NCBI GenBank assembly: GCA_014378155.1
Contig: JACMOF010000329.1
Coordinates: forward strand, 1 to 15,533
Length of the DNA stretch: 15,533 nucleotides
Origin: Caulobacter sp.
Lineage (GTDB): Bacteria; Pseudomonadota; Alphaproteobacteria; Caulobacterales; Caulobacteraceae
Direction: 5' to 3'
Shown: positions 1-7,342 of the stretch, piece after piece
How positions within the stretch are numbered: position 1 is the stretch's first letter
How the letters are laid out: each line of letters begins with the position of its first letter
The notes under the pieces: model-generated
Seen by the model: only the letters and a program-made list of their open reading frames with translations
Databases searched by the model: none
Told to the model about the DNA's origin: nothing
Position numbers and translations under genes: made by a program

Positions 1-1
1 C

Positions 2-499
2 GCGGTCGAGACCGCCGAATGCTGGAAGATCGCCCTGGACCAGGCCGCCACTCCGTCGGTGATGTGCCTGTCGCGCCAGAAGGTCCCCGGCGTGCGCGGC
101 GACGCCACCGAAAACCTGTCGGCCAAGGGCGCCTATGAGCTGCTGGCCGCGGAGGGCGGCGAGGCCGTGGTGACGATCTTCGCCTCGGGCACAGAAGTCT
201 CGATCGCCGTGGCGGCGCGCGACATCTTGCAGACCCAAGGCAAGCCGACCCGTGTGGTCTCCACCCCATGCTGGGAGCTGTTCGAGCAGCAGCCGGCCGA
301 TTATCGCCAGGCGGTGATCGGGACCGCCCCCACCCGCATCGCCGTCGAGGCCGCCATCCGCATGGGCTGGGAACGCTTCATCGGCGAGGATGGCAAGTTC
401 GTGGGCATGACGGGGTTCGGCGCGTCGGCGCCTTTCGAGCGCCTCTACAAGGAATTTGGCATCACCGCTGAGGCCGTAGCGGCGCGCGCGGCAGATTGA
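2..499 (+). CDS. tkt: transketolase, C-terminal part (5' end outside window)
   Basis: This is an open frame running in from the left edge and ending at TGA 497-499; about 165 residues are visible. It matches the end of the transketolase pyrimidine-binding domain (SVMCLSRQ, where E. coli TktA has a similar LSRQ) and the C-terminal domain (CWELFEQQ, RIAVEAAIRMGW, and the hallmark GMTGFGASAPFERLYKEFGI near the end). Transketolase is a cytoplasmic, thiamine-diphosphate-dependent enzyme that moves two-carbon ketol units in the non-oxidative pentose phosphate pathway and makes sedoheptulose 7-phosphate. That product is the precursor of bacterial heptoses, which may be relevant to the heptose-type genes further right (inference). 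The catalytic N-terminal domain cannot be inspected here. No frameshift is seen in the visible part. The next gene follows after about 86 nt on the same strand. Confidence 0.93.
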   Translation, partial: AVETAECWKIALDQAATPSVMCLSRQKVPGVRGDATENLSAKGAYELLAAEGGEAVVTIFASGTEVSIAVAARDILQTQGKPTRVVSTPCWELFEQQPADYRQAVIGTAPTRIAVEAAIRMGWERFIGEDGKFVGMTGFGASAPFERLYKEFGITAEAVAARAAD

Positions 500-585
500 A
501 GGGCGCAGGAATCGGCGGCGATCCTCGCCTCTGGACGCGGCGAGCAACCCGATGCAAACAGGCGCCGCCGCCATAGGAGATGCCC

Positions 586-1746
586 TTGTCCGCCCCAGAG
601 ACCGCCATCGATGTGCCGTTCGCCGACATCCGACGCTGGATGTTCGACCAGGCTCTGCCCTTCTGGGCCGAACAAGGCGTCGATCACGAGAATGGCGGCT
701 TCCTAGAACAACTCGACTTCGAGGGCCGCGACACAGGCGTCGATTTCAAACGTACACGGGTCACCTCCCGCCAGATCTACGTGTTCGCCCACGCCGCTGT
801 GTTGGGCTGGACGCCCGGCAAGGCGCTGGCCGACCAAGGCGTAGCGTTTCTGAAGAAGGCGTGGCTAGGGCCGGACGGCGGCTGGGCCCGTCTTCTCAAC
901 CGTCAAGGCGAGGTGCTCGACACGACGCCGGACCTCTATGACATCGCATTCGCTCTATTTGCCCTGGGTTGGCACGTCCGCGCCACAGGCGACACCGCGT
1001 CCGCCGCCCTTGCCTTGCAAACCCTCGATTTCCTTGACGCACACATGCGTCCCAGCCAGGGTCGTGGCTTCCTGCACGAAAAGCCGGCCAAGGGCAGGCG
1101 GCTGCAGAATCCTCACATGCACCTCATGGAAGCCGCGCTGGCCTGCCTTGAGGCGACCGGCGACGCGCGCTACGCCGTCTTGGCCCAGGAGCTGGAAAGC
1201 CTTTTCCGCGACCGGCTCTTCGACCCCGAAACCCAGACCCTGGCGGAATATTTCGACGACGACTGGAATCGCGCGTCCGGTGACGAAGGCCGGATCGTCG
1301 AGCCGGGCCACCAGCTAGAATGGGCTTGGATATTGGCCAATCTTGAGCGACTGACCGGCGCCAAGACAGGCGACCTGGTCAGAGGCCTCACCGATTTCGC
1401 CGAGCGCCATGGCGTGGATCCTGAGACGGGCGTCACCTTCAACCAGGTTCGGGACGATGGCGTTGTGCTTGATCGCGGCTCGCGCACCTGGCCCAACACC
1501 GAGCGGCTAAAGGGCCATGTGGCGCGTTTCGAACAGTTAGGCGAAGACCCCCGGACGGCCCTGGCCAGTTCCAGCCGCGTGCTGCTAGATCGCTACCTGG
1601 GCTACGGTCGACCGGCGCTCTGGATGGATCATTTTGGTCCAAACGGCGAACATCGCGTGAACTTCGCGCCAGCCTCGACGCTCTACCACGTGTTCCTGGC
1701 CTTCGCCGAGGTTCTGCGGATCGAGCCGCGTCTGGCGGCGCTCTAA
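586..1746 (+). CDS. AGE-family sugar isomerase/epimerase (mannose-6-phosphate isomerase-like)
   Basis: This 386-residue protein has the length and motifs of the N-acylglucosamine 2-epimerase (AGE) family, an (alpha/alpha)6-barrel. Visible motifs are NPHMHLMEA (His177 and His179), EPGHQLEWAWIL (His242), RTWPNTERLKG and ASTLYHVFLAFAE (His368). In characterised members such as YihS, histidines at equivalent places handle proton transfer at the sugar C1/C2. Many bacterial relatives are annotated as mannose-6-phosphate isomerases, which would link fructose 6-phosphate to mannose and GDP-mannose pools; the substrate cannot be settled from sequence. Start choice: AGGAG at 575-579 directly abuts an ATG at 580, but lies 6 nt from the in-frame TTG at 586 (giving MSAPETAID), so TTG is preferred; ATG 580 would add two residues. 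Its stop overlaps the convergent glycosyltransferase stop at 1743-1746. Confidence 0.85.
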   Translation: MSAPETAIDVPFADIRRWMFDQALPFWAEQGVDHENGGFLEQLDFEGRDTGVDFKRTRVTSRQIYVFAHAAVLGWTPGKALADQGVAFLKKAWLGPDGGWARLLNRQGEVLDTTPDLYDIAFALFALGWHVRATGDTASAALALQTLDFLDAHMRPSQGRGFLHEKPAKGRRLQNPHMHLMEAALACLEATGDARYAVLAQELESLFRDRLFDPETQTLAEYFDDDWNRASGDEGRIVEPGHQLEWAWILANLERLTGAKTGDLVRGLTDFAERHGVDPETGVTFNQVRDDGVVLDRGSRTWPNTERLKGHVARFEQLGEDPRTALASSSRVLLDRYLGYGRPALWMDHFGPNGEHRVNFAPASTLYHVFLAFAEVLRIEPRLAAL

Positions 1747-2882
1747 AGGCCCAGCTGCGTCACCAGGCTCTCAGCCGAGTTGAAACCAATCCAGTCGGCC
1801 TCGGCTTTGGTCGGGACGAAGGGCGAGGCGCCCACGCCAGCGGCGTCGGTCAATATCTGGGCCGCCGCGGCGAGATCGGTGAAGTCGGCTGGGAAATAGC
1901 GCGTCAGCCCGACGCGGGCGGCTTCGTCGCCCATCCAGCCGTCCAGCGGGCCGACGACCGCGCAGCCGACCGCCAGCCCGGCCGCGAAGATACCCGAGGT
2001 TCCGGCGCGATAGATGACCGGATCATAGGGTGTCAACAAGACGGCGCAGCCTGCCAGTGCAATGTGGAACTCCTGGCTGGAAAGCGGGGCTTCCAGCAAG
2101 GTGATGCGCGGCGCGGCGCGCAGCGCGGCCAGAGCTCGCGCGATCTCCGGATCAGGCGCGTCATCCGGGTGACCATAGACCTGGACCACAAAGCTCAAGG
2201 TCGGGTCGGCCGACAACGCCGCGGCGAAAAGACCCGGCAGGTGCTGAAAACCCTTTTGGCGACGCATCGCCCCGAAAAAGCCTACGATCCGAGGCTTGGG
2301 CGCGACCCCGGACGCGGCCTGGACTGGGATGGGCGCCAAGCGAATCTCCGCAGGCGCGAGGGGGGCAAGCAGGGTTCGCAGGGTCTCGCTGTCGGCGAAA
2401 AGCGCGATACGCGGATCGGAAGCCGGCGCCAGGGCCCGCCGGACAGCCTCGACCGCGGCTGGATCGTCGTAATGGTCATAGCGCAAGATCACCGCCAGCC
2501 GGCCCTTGCCGAACCTGGAGAAGGCCAAGGCAATTCTGGCGATTTCGTCATAGGGCGCAGTGTGAACCAACCACAGGGTCGGGCCGCTCCGCGCGAAGAG
2601 GCGCTCGTACCGCATACGCTCGAGTCGCTCCCGCAGCGGCAGGAGCCGTGCCCGGACCCGCGTCGCCAGAGAGCGATCCGGAATCGGCGCCCGCCGCGTC
2701 GGCAGAACCGCGAGAGTTTCGCCAGGCAAACCGAGCTCCTCGGTCGGCGGCGGGCAAATTACCCGCACCGTCGCCCCTCGGCTGATGGCCGCGCGCGCGA
2801 CCATCAGCGTGTATTCATGCTCGTGGCCGACGCGGTTCGTCAGGCCAGGCGCCAGGATCGTCAGTCCGGACAAAGGCGCCAC
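1743..2882 (-). CDS. GT-B fold glycosyltransferase (group 1/GT4-like)
   Basis: This 379-residue protein has the two-Rossmann GT-B layout. The N-terminal part opens with LTILAPGL and GHEHEYTLMVARA. The second domain begins at GFFGAMRRQKGFQHLP (about residues 201-216), the usual place for nucleotide-sugar phosphate contacts. It continues with LLTPYDPVIYRAGTSGIFAAG (about 283-302) and VGPLDGWMGDE. The tail shortens into LAAAAQILTDA. It probably adds a sugar to a growing surface glycan on the cytoplasmic side; donor and acceptor are unknown. The start is GTG at 2882 with no clear Shine-Dalgarno; a TTG four codons in (MSGLTI) is an alternative. It lies 12 nt downstream of the SDR gene and is likely co-transcribed. 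A related YxAG[TS]SG[IV]FA segment occurs in the 733-residue protein at 7343-9544. Confidence 0.85.
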   Translation of the reverse strand: MAPLSGLTILAPGLTNRVGHEHEYTLMVARAAISRGATVRVICPPPTEELGLPGETLAVLPTRRAPIPDRSLATRVRARLLPLRERLERMRYERLFARSGPTLWLVHTAPYDEIARIALAFSRFGKGRLAVILRYDHYDDPAAVEAVRRALAPASDPRIALFADSETLRTLLAPLAPAEIRLAPIPVQAASGVAPKPRIVGFFGAMRRQKGFQHLPGLFAAALSADPTLSFVVQVYGHPDDAPDPEIARALAALRAAPRITLLEAPLSSQEFHIALAGCAVLLTPYDPVIYRAGTSGIFAAGLAVGCAVVGPLDGWMGDEAARVGLTRYFPADFTDLAAAAQILTDAAGVGASPFVPTKAEADWIGFNSAESLVTQLGL

Positions 2883-2894
2883 GTGTTTCGCCGA

Positions 2895-3848
2895 TCACAA
2901 ACGCAGGCCGTCGCCGGCTTCGGCGTAGTTCTCCTGGAACCACGCGTAGGTCTTGACCAGGCCTTCGCGCAGGCCCGTGGGGCAGTCGATGCCCATCTCG
3001 CGCATGCGCTTGACGTCGAAGATCTTGATTAGCTGACCCTCGGGCTTGTCGTGGTCCCAATTGATCTTCGCTTCGAGACCCACGACCTCGGCGACGGTTT
3101 CCGCCAACTCGCGAATGGTCGTGGTCGCTCCGTGCGAAAGGTTGACCGGACCGGGCACGTCCGTGCGGTCGAGAAACTGGGGAATGGCCCTGGCCACGTC
3201 TTCGGCATAGACAAAATCGCGCTGGGCGATGCCGCGACCCCAACAGGTGACTTCGCTCACGCCGTTCAGCTTGGCTTCGTGGAAGCGGCGCAGAAACGCC
3301 GGGATCACGTGGCTCTCGCCATTGCGATAGTTGTCGAATTCGCCGAACAGGTTGCCGGGTACCAGAACGGTCGAACTGATGCCATGCTGGGCCTCGTAGG
3401 CCTTGGCGGCGACGATACCCATCTTCTTTGCGGCCGAATAGGCGGCGGAGTCGCCCTGCGGATAGCCTTCCCACATCTGGTCCTCGCTGATCGGCGAGGT
3501 GGCGGTGCCGGGATACGAACAGCCGCCCATGGTGTAGACGATGCGCTTGACGCCGGTTTGGGCGGCAGCCTCGTACATGTTCGAGACCAGGGTGATGTTG
3601 CGCCAGTAGAAGTCGGCGGGCCAAGAGCGATTTGCGCCGATCCCCCCGGAATAGGCCGCCAAGTGGATCACCGCGTCGGGGCGAATTTTGTCGAGTAGCG
3701 CGCGGGTGGCTTCGAACTGCGTGAGATCTCCATCCACGCTGGACGCTCCGACGATCTCCCGGTCAGGATAGGCTTCGCGCAATACCGGCATCATGTGGCG
3801 GCCGAGAAAACCGGTCGCGCCGGTGACAAGAATCTTGCGTTGGGTCAT
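2895..3848 (-). CDS. GDP-L-fucose synthase-like NAD(P)-dependent SDR (epimerase/reductase)
   Basis: This 317-residue extended SDR has GATGFLG (residues 10-16) for dinucleotide binding and HLAAYSGGIGANR. Its active site closely follows GDP-L-fucose synthase (WcaG/Fcl): Cys110 in GGCSYPG, Tyr137 and Lys141 in YSAAKK, and His180 in SHVIPAFLRRFHEA. These line up, each offset by one, with E. coli WcaG Cys109, Tyr136, Lys140 and His179. The WcaG Ser107 position is Gly108 here. GFS-type enzymes epimerise and/or reduce 4-keto GDP-hexoses; relatives in GDP-heptose pathways act as C4 reductases. No GDP-mannose 4,6-dehydratase (gmd) is in the window, so GDP-fucose is not the obvious product. The ATG at 3848 is preceded by GAAAGG six nt away. 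It is probably the first gene of a two-gene minus-strand operon. A degenerate paralogue lies at 9586-10536. Confidence 0.88.
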   Translation of the reverse strand: MTQRKILVTGATGFLGRHMMPVLREAYPDREIVGASSVDGDLTQFEATRALLDKIRPDAVIHLAAYSGGIGANRSWPADFYWRNITLVSNMYEAAAQTGVKRIVYTMGGCSYPGTATSPISEDQMWEGYPQGDSAAYSAAKKMGIVAAKAYEAQHGISSTVLVPGNLFGEFDNYRNGESHVIPAFLRRFHEAKLNGVSEVTCWGRGIAQRDFVYAEDVARAIPQFLDRTDVPGPVNLSHGATTTIRELAETVAEVVGLEAKINWDHDKPEGQLIKIFDVKRMREMGIDCPTGLREGLVKTYAWFQENYAEAGDGLRL

Positions 3849-3884
3849 CAGGCGCCTTTCGTCAGCGCATTTCGCGCGCGCCGC

Positions 3885-3913
3885 CTATGACAGACCCCAC
3901 CGTCCGGGGTCAA
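3885..3913 (-). promoter_or_regulatory. possible promoter for the minus-strand SDR/glycosyltransferase pair
   Basis: Read on the minus strand, TTGACC (3913-3908) is followed after 17 nt by TCATAG (3890-3885), about 37 nt before the ATG at 3848. The -35 is good and the -10 is weak. A dyad, GACCCC (3893-3898) and GGGGTC (3906-3911) with a 7-nt spacer, overlaps it and could be an operator. No transcription data support this. Confidence 0.35.
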
Positions 3914-3934
3914 CGGACACGAAGAGGCGCGTTG

Positions 3935-3963
3935 TTGACAAGCCTGACGCGGACGGCCAATAG
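3935..3963 (+). promoter_or_regulatory. possible promoter for the 4003-4932 SDR gene
   Basis: A perfect TTGACA at 3935-3940 is followed after 17 nt by CAATAG (3958-3963), a weak -10, about 40 nt upstream of the ATG at 4003. It would fire divergently from the minus-strand promoter in the same 154-nt gap. This is called from consensus similarity only. Confidence 0.35.
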
Positions 3964-4002
3964 CCACGCGCTTTTCGACATTATTTGGAAGAGAGACATC
4001 GC

Positions 4003-4932
4003 ATGCGCGTACTCATCACCGGAGGCGCCGGCTATATCGGCTCCATCCTCACCCCGACCCTTCTTGAAATGGGGCATGAGGTCACGGTGCTCGATACGTT
4101 CGCGCGTGGCGACACCGCTCTGGCGGCGTGCTGCCAATACGAAGGCTTCACGCCTGTGCGCGGCGACGCTCGCGATGAGCGCTTGCTGGACGAGTTGACC
4201 CCCAAGGCGGACGTAATCATTCCGCTCGCCGCGCTGGTCGGCGCCCCGCTGTGCAAGGAAGATCCGATCGCCGCACAGACGCTCAACCAGGACGCCGTCG
4301 TGGCCCTGGCCAAGCGCAAGGGCGAGGGCCAGATGATGGTGTATCCAACCACCAACTCGGGCTACGGCGTCGGCATCGCCGGTCAGTTCTGCACCGAAGA
4401 GACCCCGCTGAACCCTCTGTCGTTGTATGGCATCACCAAGATGGCCGCTGAAAACGCCGTGCTCGAGCAGGGTGGTGTTTCTTTCCGCCTGGCGACCGTG
4501 TTCGGCATGGCGCCGCGCATGCGGCTAGACCTGCTGGTCAACGACTTCGCTTGGCGCGCGGTCACAGACCGAGCCGTGGTAATCTTCGAAGGCCACTTCA
4601 AGCGCAATTACATCCACATTCGCGACGTCGTGAAGGGCTTCCTGCACGGGATCGAGAACTACGAAACCATGGGCGGCCAAGCCTATAATCTAGGCCTGTC
4701 ATCGGCCAATCTCTCCAAGCTGGAACTGTGCGCCAAAATCCAGGAGCACGTGCCCAACTTCGTGTTCCTGGAAGCGCCTATCGGCGAGGATCCCGACAAG
4801 CGCGACTACATCGTGTCGAACGCAAAGCTCGAAGGAACCGGCTGGACCCCCGACTGGACGCTAGATCGGGGCATCCCCGAACTGCTGCGCGGCTACAAGA
4901 CCATCCGCAACTCGCGCTACGCCAACGTCTGA
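4003..4932 (+). CDS. NAD-dependent SDR, possibly GDP-manno-heptose 4-dehydrogenase-like
   Basis: This 309-residue extended SDR has GGAGYIG (residues 7-13) for NAD binding, PLAALVGAPLCKEDP, a catalytic region TTNSGYG (116-122) and YxxxK as YGITK (Tyr142, Lys146). Further on are RLATVFGMAPRMRLDLLVND and RNYIHIRDVVKGFLHGIENY, and the end is RNSRYANV. From memory, this pattern is very close to C. jejuni Cj1427, which oxidises C4 of GDP-D-glycero-alpha-D-manno-heptose; I could not run an alignment. An ordinary NDP-sugar 4-epimerase or dehydratase remains possible. The ATG at 4003 is chosen because GAGAG at 3991-3995 sits 7 nt upstream; a TTG at 3985 would extend it by six residues across that site. 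It appears monocistronic, with a divergent promoter region upstream and a strong hairpin just after the stop. Confidence 0.85.
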   Translation: MRVLITGGAGYIGSILTPTLLEMGHEVTVLDTFARGDTALAACCQYEGFTPVRGDARDERLLDELTPKADVIIPLAALVGAPLCKEDPIAAQTLNQDAVVALAKRKGEGQMMVYPTTNSGYGVGIAGQFCTEETPLNPLSLYGITKMAAENAVLEQGGVSFRLATVFGMAPRMRLDLLVNDFAWRAVTDRAVVIFEGHFKRNYIHIRDVVKGFLHGIENYETMGGQAYNLGLSSANLSKLELCAKIQEHVPNFVFLEAPIGEDPDKRDYIVSNAKLEGTGWTPDWTLDRGIPELLRGYKTIRNSRYANV

Positions 4933-4937
4933 CCTGC

Positions 4938-4973
4938 AGGGCCGCGATCGGCGCTCACGCCGCTCGCGGCCCT
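4938..4973. terminator. hairpin between convergent genes, probable bidirectional terminator
   Basis: A perfect 10-bp inverted repeat, AGGGCCGCGA (4938-4947) with TCGCGGCCCT (4964-4973), encloses a second 5-bp stem CGGCG/CGCCG (4949-4953, 4958-4962) with loop CTCA. A single T/C mismatch separates the stems. It begins 5 nt after the SDR stop and ends 9 nt before the stop of the convergent gene. The following tract is only weakly T-rich, so it may be an incomplete intrinsic terminator or a 3'-end stabiliser. Confidence 0.6.
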
Positions 4974-4982
4974 TGGTCTCGG

Positions 4983-6068
4983 TCAGAACGCGCTCGCCGC
5001 CGTCTGAAACCGCGCGGTCATCGCAGAGAGCGTGTCGGCCCAGTCGGGCCGCCGTACGCCTCGCGGCGCGGGTGCGATGGCGAACACTTCCGATCCGGCA
5101 TGCAGGATCGACGATATCTTCACCGCGCTTGTCTTGCGGTCGATAACATACAGAAGACTCTCATCGACGTGCAGCGCCTCGCGCTCGATCGGCACCGTAA
5201 CGCCTAAATGTCTCGAACGCCTGCGGTGCGCGCTAGCCCCGACGAAGACGTGCCGGGGCGTAACCATTAGCCCCCTAAGATAGCCGCGCAGGCGCGCCAC
5301 CGGCGCGGTGCCTTCCCCGGGGGTGTGCCGCCAAACCGTCGAGGTGGCGGACTCGCACCACCAGAAGGCCAAACCCTCGGCAATCAGGGAATGAGGCTGC
5401 GCGATCCCTGACACCAGAATTTCGCCGCTCACGCAATCGACGATGAAGCCGCCGCACGCCGATCGCCAACCTGCCCCCGGCTTAACGCCGAACGCCGTGG
5501 CCAGAACGCGCCCCCCCACGACCGCGACCGAATTGACGTGCTGAGTGTCGGCGCCGGTGTCGCTAGCCCGCCACAGGGTCTTGGTTGGTTTGCCGGGGCG
5601 CAGCCAAGCGATCCGATCGTGGCCGGTGTCCGCCACCACCAAGCCCCCCCGCCACGACCTTAGGTCGTGCCCGTCGGCGATCTCGGGCAGGTCCTCAGCC
5701 TGGCTCGGGGCCAGGGTTTCGTCATAGCGCGTCAACCAAGTTCCGCCGCCATAGACCTGTTCCATGGCCAGCATACCACCGGGGACACGGATCAATCCGT
5801 CGGTGCCGTTGAAGGCCGGTCGGCTTGGCACGCCGTGACCCACCCAACGAAAGTAGCCGCTATCAGGATCCAGCACCGCCAGCCCGTGTCCTGCCGGCCA
5901 AGTGTTGCAGAACGAGATTAGGACGCTACGCGACCGCGAATGGGTGACTCGATCAGCAAGAACAAATTCGCTTTCAACTAGGTGACCCGAAAAAACGCGG
6001 CCTTTATCTACCTCAAGAACGGAGGGAATATCAAAGATTGAATCCACAGTGTCTTGCTCTTCACTCAA
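4983..6068 (-). CDS. beta-propeller-like protein, DUF4915/TIGR03032-like
   Basis: This 361-residue protein has no clear catalytic signature. It shows repeated beta-strand-rich blades: GLAVLDPDSGYFRW (about 62-75), GHDLRSWRGGLVVADTGHDR (133-152), QHVNSVAVVGGRVLATAFG (176-194), QPHSLIAEGLAFWWCES (224-240) and LLYVIDRKTSAV near the end. The spaced HD, HxN and PHS elements recall DUF4915/TIGR03032 proteins, which often lie in glycan or sulfated-sugar gene clusters; this assignment is from memory and moderate. No signal peptide or membrane segment is evident, so it is probably cytoplasmic. The start is TTG at 6068 with GAGG five nt upstream. The gene contains two C7 tracts (5511-5517, 5644-5650). 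It is divergent from the large plus-strand operon and convergent with the SDR at 4003-4932. Function is unknown; sugar binding is a guess. Confidence 0.7.
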   Translation of the reverse strand: MSEEQDTVDSIFDIPSVLEVDKGRVFSGHLVESEFVLADRVTHSRSRSVLISFCNTWPAGHGLAVLDPDSGYFRWVGHGVPSRPAFNGTDGLIRVPGGMLAMEQVYGGGTWLTRYDETLAPSQAEDLPEIADGHDLRSWRGGLVVADTGHDRIAWLRPGKPTKTLWRASDTGADTQHVNSVAVVGGRVLATAFGVKPGAGWRSACGGFIVDCVSGEILVSGIAQPHSLIAEGLAFWWCESATSTVWRHTPGEGTAPVARLRGYLRGLMVTPRHVFVGASAHRRRSRHLGVTVPIEREALHVDESLLYVIDRKTSAVKISSILHAGSEVFAIAPAPRGVRRPDWADTLSAMTARFQTAASAF

Positions 6069-6128
6069 AATAGCCTCGTATAGATACTTTTAGGTCAAAC
6101 AAATCCAGGCCAGAATTGCAACCGTCAT

Positions 6129-6157
6129 TTGACGCTCCTAACCATATCGGATAAAGC
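6129..6157 (+). promoter_or_regulatory. possible promoter of the 6187-13107 operon
   Basis: TTGACG (6129-6134), the alphaproteobacterial housekeeping -35 form, is followed after 17 nt by TAAAGC (6152-6157), a weak -10. It lies about 30 nt before the GTG start at 6187, in a 118-nt gap that is AT-rich compared with its surroundings. The gap must also hold the promoter for the divergent gene at 4983-6068, where I see no convincing pair. Confidence 0.4.
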
Positions 6158-6186
6158 GAGCGTCGGTCACGATGTTGGGGGCTTGA

Positions 6187-7305
6187 GTGGCAGAAATCAT
6201 TGGCATTTCAGACGTTAGCGTAGGGTACGGATCGCCGGAGGTGCCTGCGTTGATGGACTCGATCTGCAAGCTGTTCGGCAAGCGCGGCCTGCTCATTGAG
6301 CCCGACGAGATCGCCCGCCCTCCGGTGGAAATGCCGTGGGGTCCCGCATTTGAGCTCAAGCGCGTCTCGTCTGACTATCCGGACCATAGTCCGATGTGGC
6401 AACGCGCATACCTTTCGCAAGCCCTGCGCATGGTGGAAAAATACAACCCAAAGCTTTTGGTGGTTTTCGGCTCCAGCGTCTTCACCAGCCTGATCGGTCT
6501 CAAGCGCCGTCCCCAGCGGATCATCTACCATGCGTACGAATTCATCTCGAACCTCCAGGAAGCCGATATCGACGCGCACCGCCTGATGCTTGCTGACGTC
6601 GACCTGATGGTGACGCCCGACGTCGAACGGCTGGTCTATGACGTGCGCACGGTGCAAACTCAGCCGAAGGTGGCGACCGCGATCTACAATGTCGCCGACG
6701 TCAGTTATCCTGCGGCCGTGCGCAGCCTGCCGGCCGACCAGCGCAACGGCCGGTTTCTCTGGTACGGAACCCTTCACCGCCATCAGGCGCTAGCTGATCA
6801 CTTCACCTCGGAACTGGTTCGCGAGTATCAGTTCGATCTGTTCGGGCGTATCACGGATCCGAACGCCGGCGAGGTGGAAGCCGCCCTGCGCGACGCGCAC
6901 AACATTCGTTATTTTGGCGTGGCCCCTGCGGAAGAGTTGAATGCGCGCCGGGCCGAGAACATCTTTTCCTTCGTGTGGTGGAATCCAGAGATTTCGCCGG
7001 GACATTACTATCTCCCCTCGAACCGTTTCTTCACCTCGATCCAGGCCGGCGTGCCGCCGATTTGCGCGCCGCACCCTCAGTGCGTTGAACTGGTCGAGCG
7101 CTATGGCTGTGGCATGATCATGGAAGATTGGTCCCTGTCAGCTTTCGCCCGGGCCCTGGCGCGGGCGCAGCGGATCTATGGCACCAGCGCCTATGCGGAT
7201 TTGGTCCGAAACTGCGAGATCGCGGCTCGCGACGAACTTAACTGGCCACGCCAGTTCGCTCGCGTCGAACCGCATATCCGCCAAGCCCTGGCCGGGGTGC
7301 TGTGA
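6187..7305 (+). CDS. GT-B-like glycosyltransferase
   Basis: This 372-residue protein looks like a GT-B glycosyltransferase. The first half contains LLVVFGSSVFTSLIG (90-104), RIIYHAYEF (111-119) and DLMVTPDVERLVYD (139-152), the usual 'sentinel' segment before the linker. The second domain starts at GRFLWYGTLHRHQALADH (188-205). It then has YQFDLFGRI (214-222), NIRYFGVAPAEELNARRA (239-256) and PSNRFFTSIQAGVPPICAP (277-295), where donor phosphates and ribose are normally held. It has no signal peptide or membrane helix. An in-frame TGA at 6184-6186 sits immediately before the GTG at 6187, so no earlier start is possible; a G-rich run just upstream is a weak ribosome site. It is the first gene of the long plus-strand operon. 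Donor and acceptor are unknown. Confidence 0.8.
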   Translation: MAEIIGISDVSVGYGSPEVPALMDSICKLFGKRGLLIEPDEIARPPVEMPWGPAFELKRVSSDYPDHSPMWQRAYLSQALRMVEKYNPKLLVVFGSSVFTSLIGLKRRPQRIIYHAYEFISNLQEADIDAHRLMLADVDLMVTPDVERLVYDVRTVQTQPKVATAIYNVADVSYPAAVRSLPADQRNGRFLWYGTLHRHQALADHFTSELVREYQFDLFGRITDPNAGEVEAALRDAHNIRYFGVAPAEELNARRAENIFSFVWWNPEISPGHYYLPSNRFFTSIQAGVPPICAPHPQCVELVERYGCGMIMEDWSLSAFARALARAQRIYGTSAYADLVRNCEIAARDELNWPRQFARVEPHIRQALAGVL

Positions 7306-7342
7306 TGACCACGTTTGAAACGATTGGCCGGATGGGCTCGCA

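Noticed and set aside
520..545. Short CTCGCC/GGCGAG hairpin after the transketolase stop
   Set aside because: Only 6 bp with a 9-nt loop and no T-tract; too weak to call a terminator.
2064..3032. Long open frame (322 codons) on the plus strand
   Set aside because: It is antisense to the glycosyltransferase and SDR genes, with Arg/Gln-rich composition typical of a GC-rich shadow frame and no recognisable motif.
3051..3698. Open frame of 215 codons on the plus strand
   Set aside because: It mirrors the GFS-like SDR; the minus-strand protein has full SDR motifs.
2895..3848. GDP-L-fucose pathway (fcl)
   Set aside because: No gmd dehydratase is in the window and the canonical Ser is replaced, so the specific name is not assigned.
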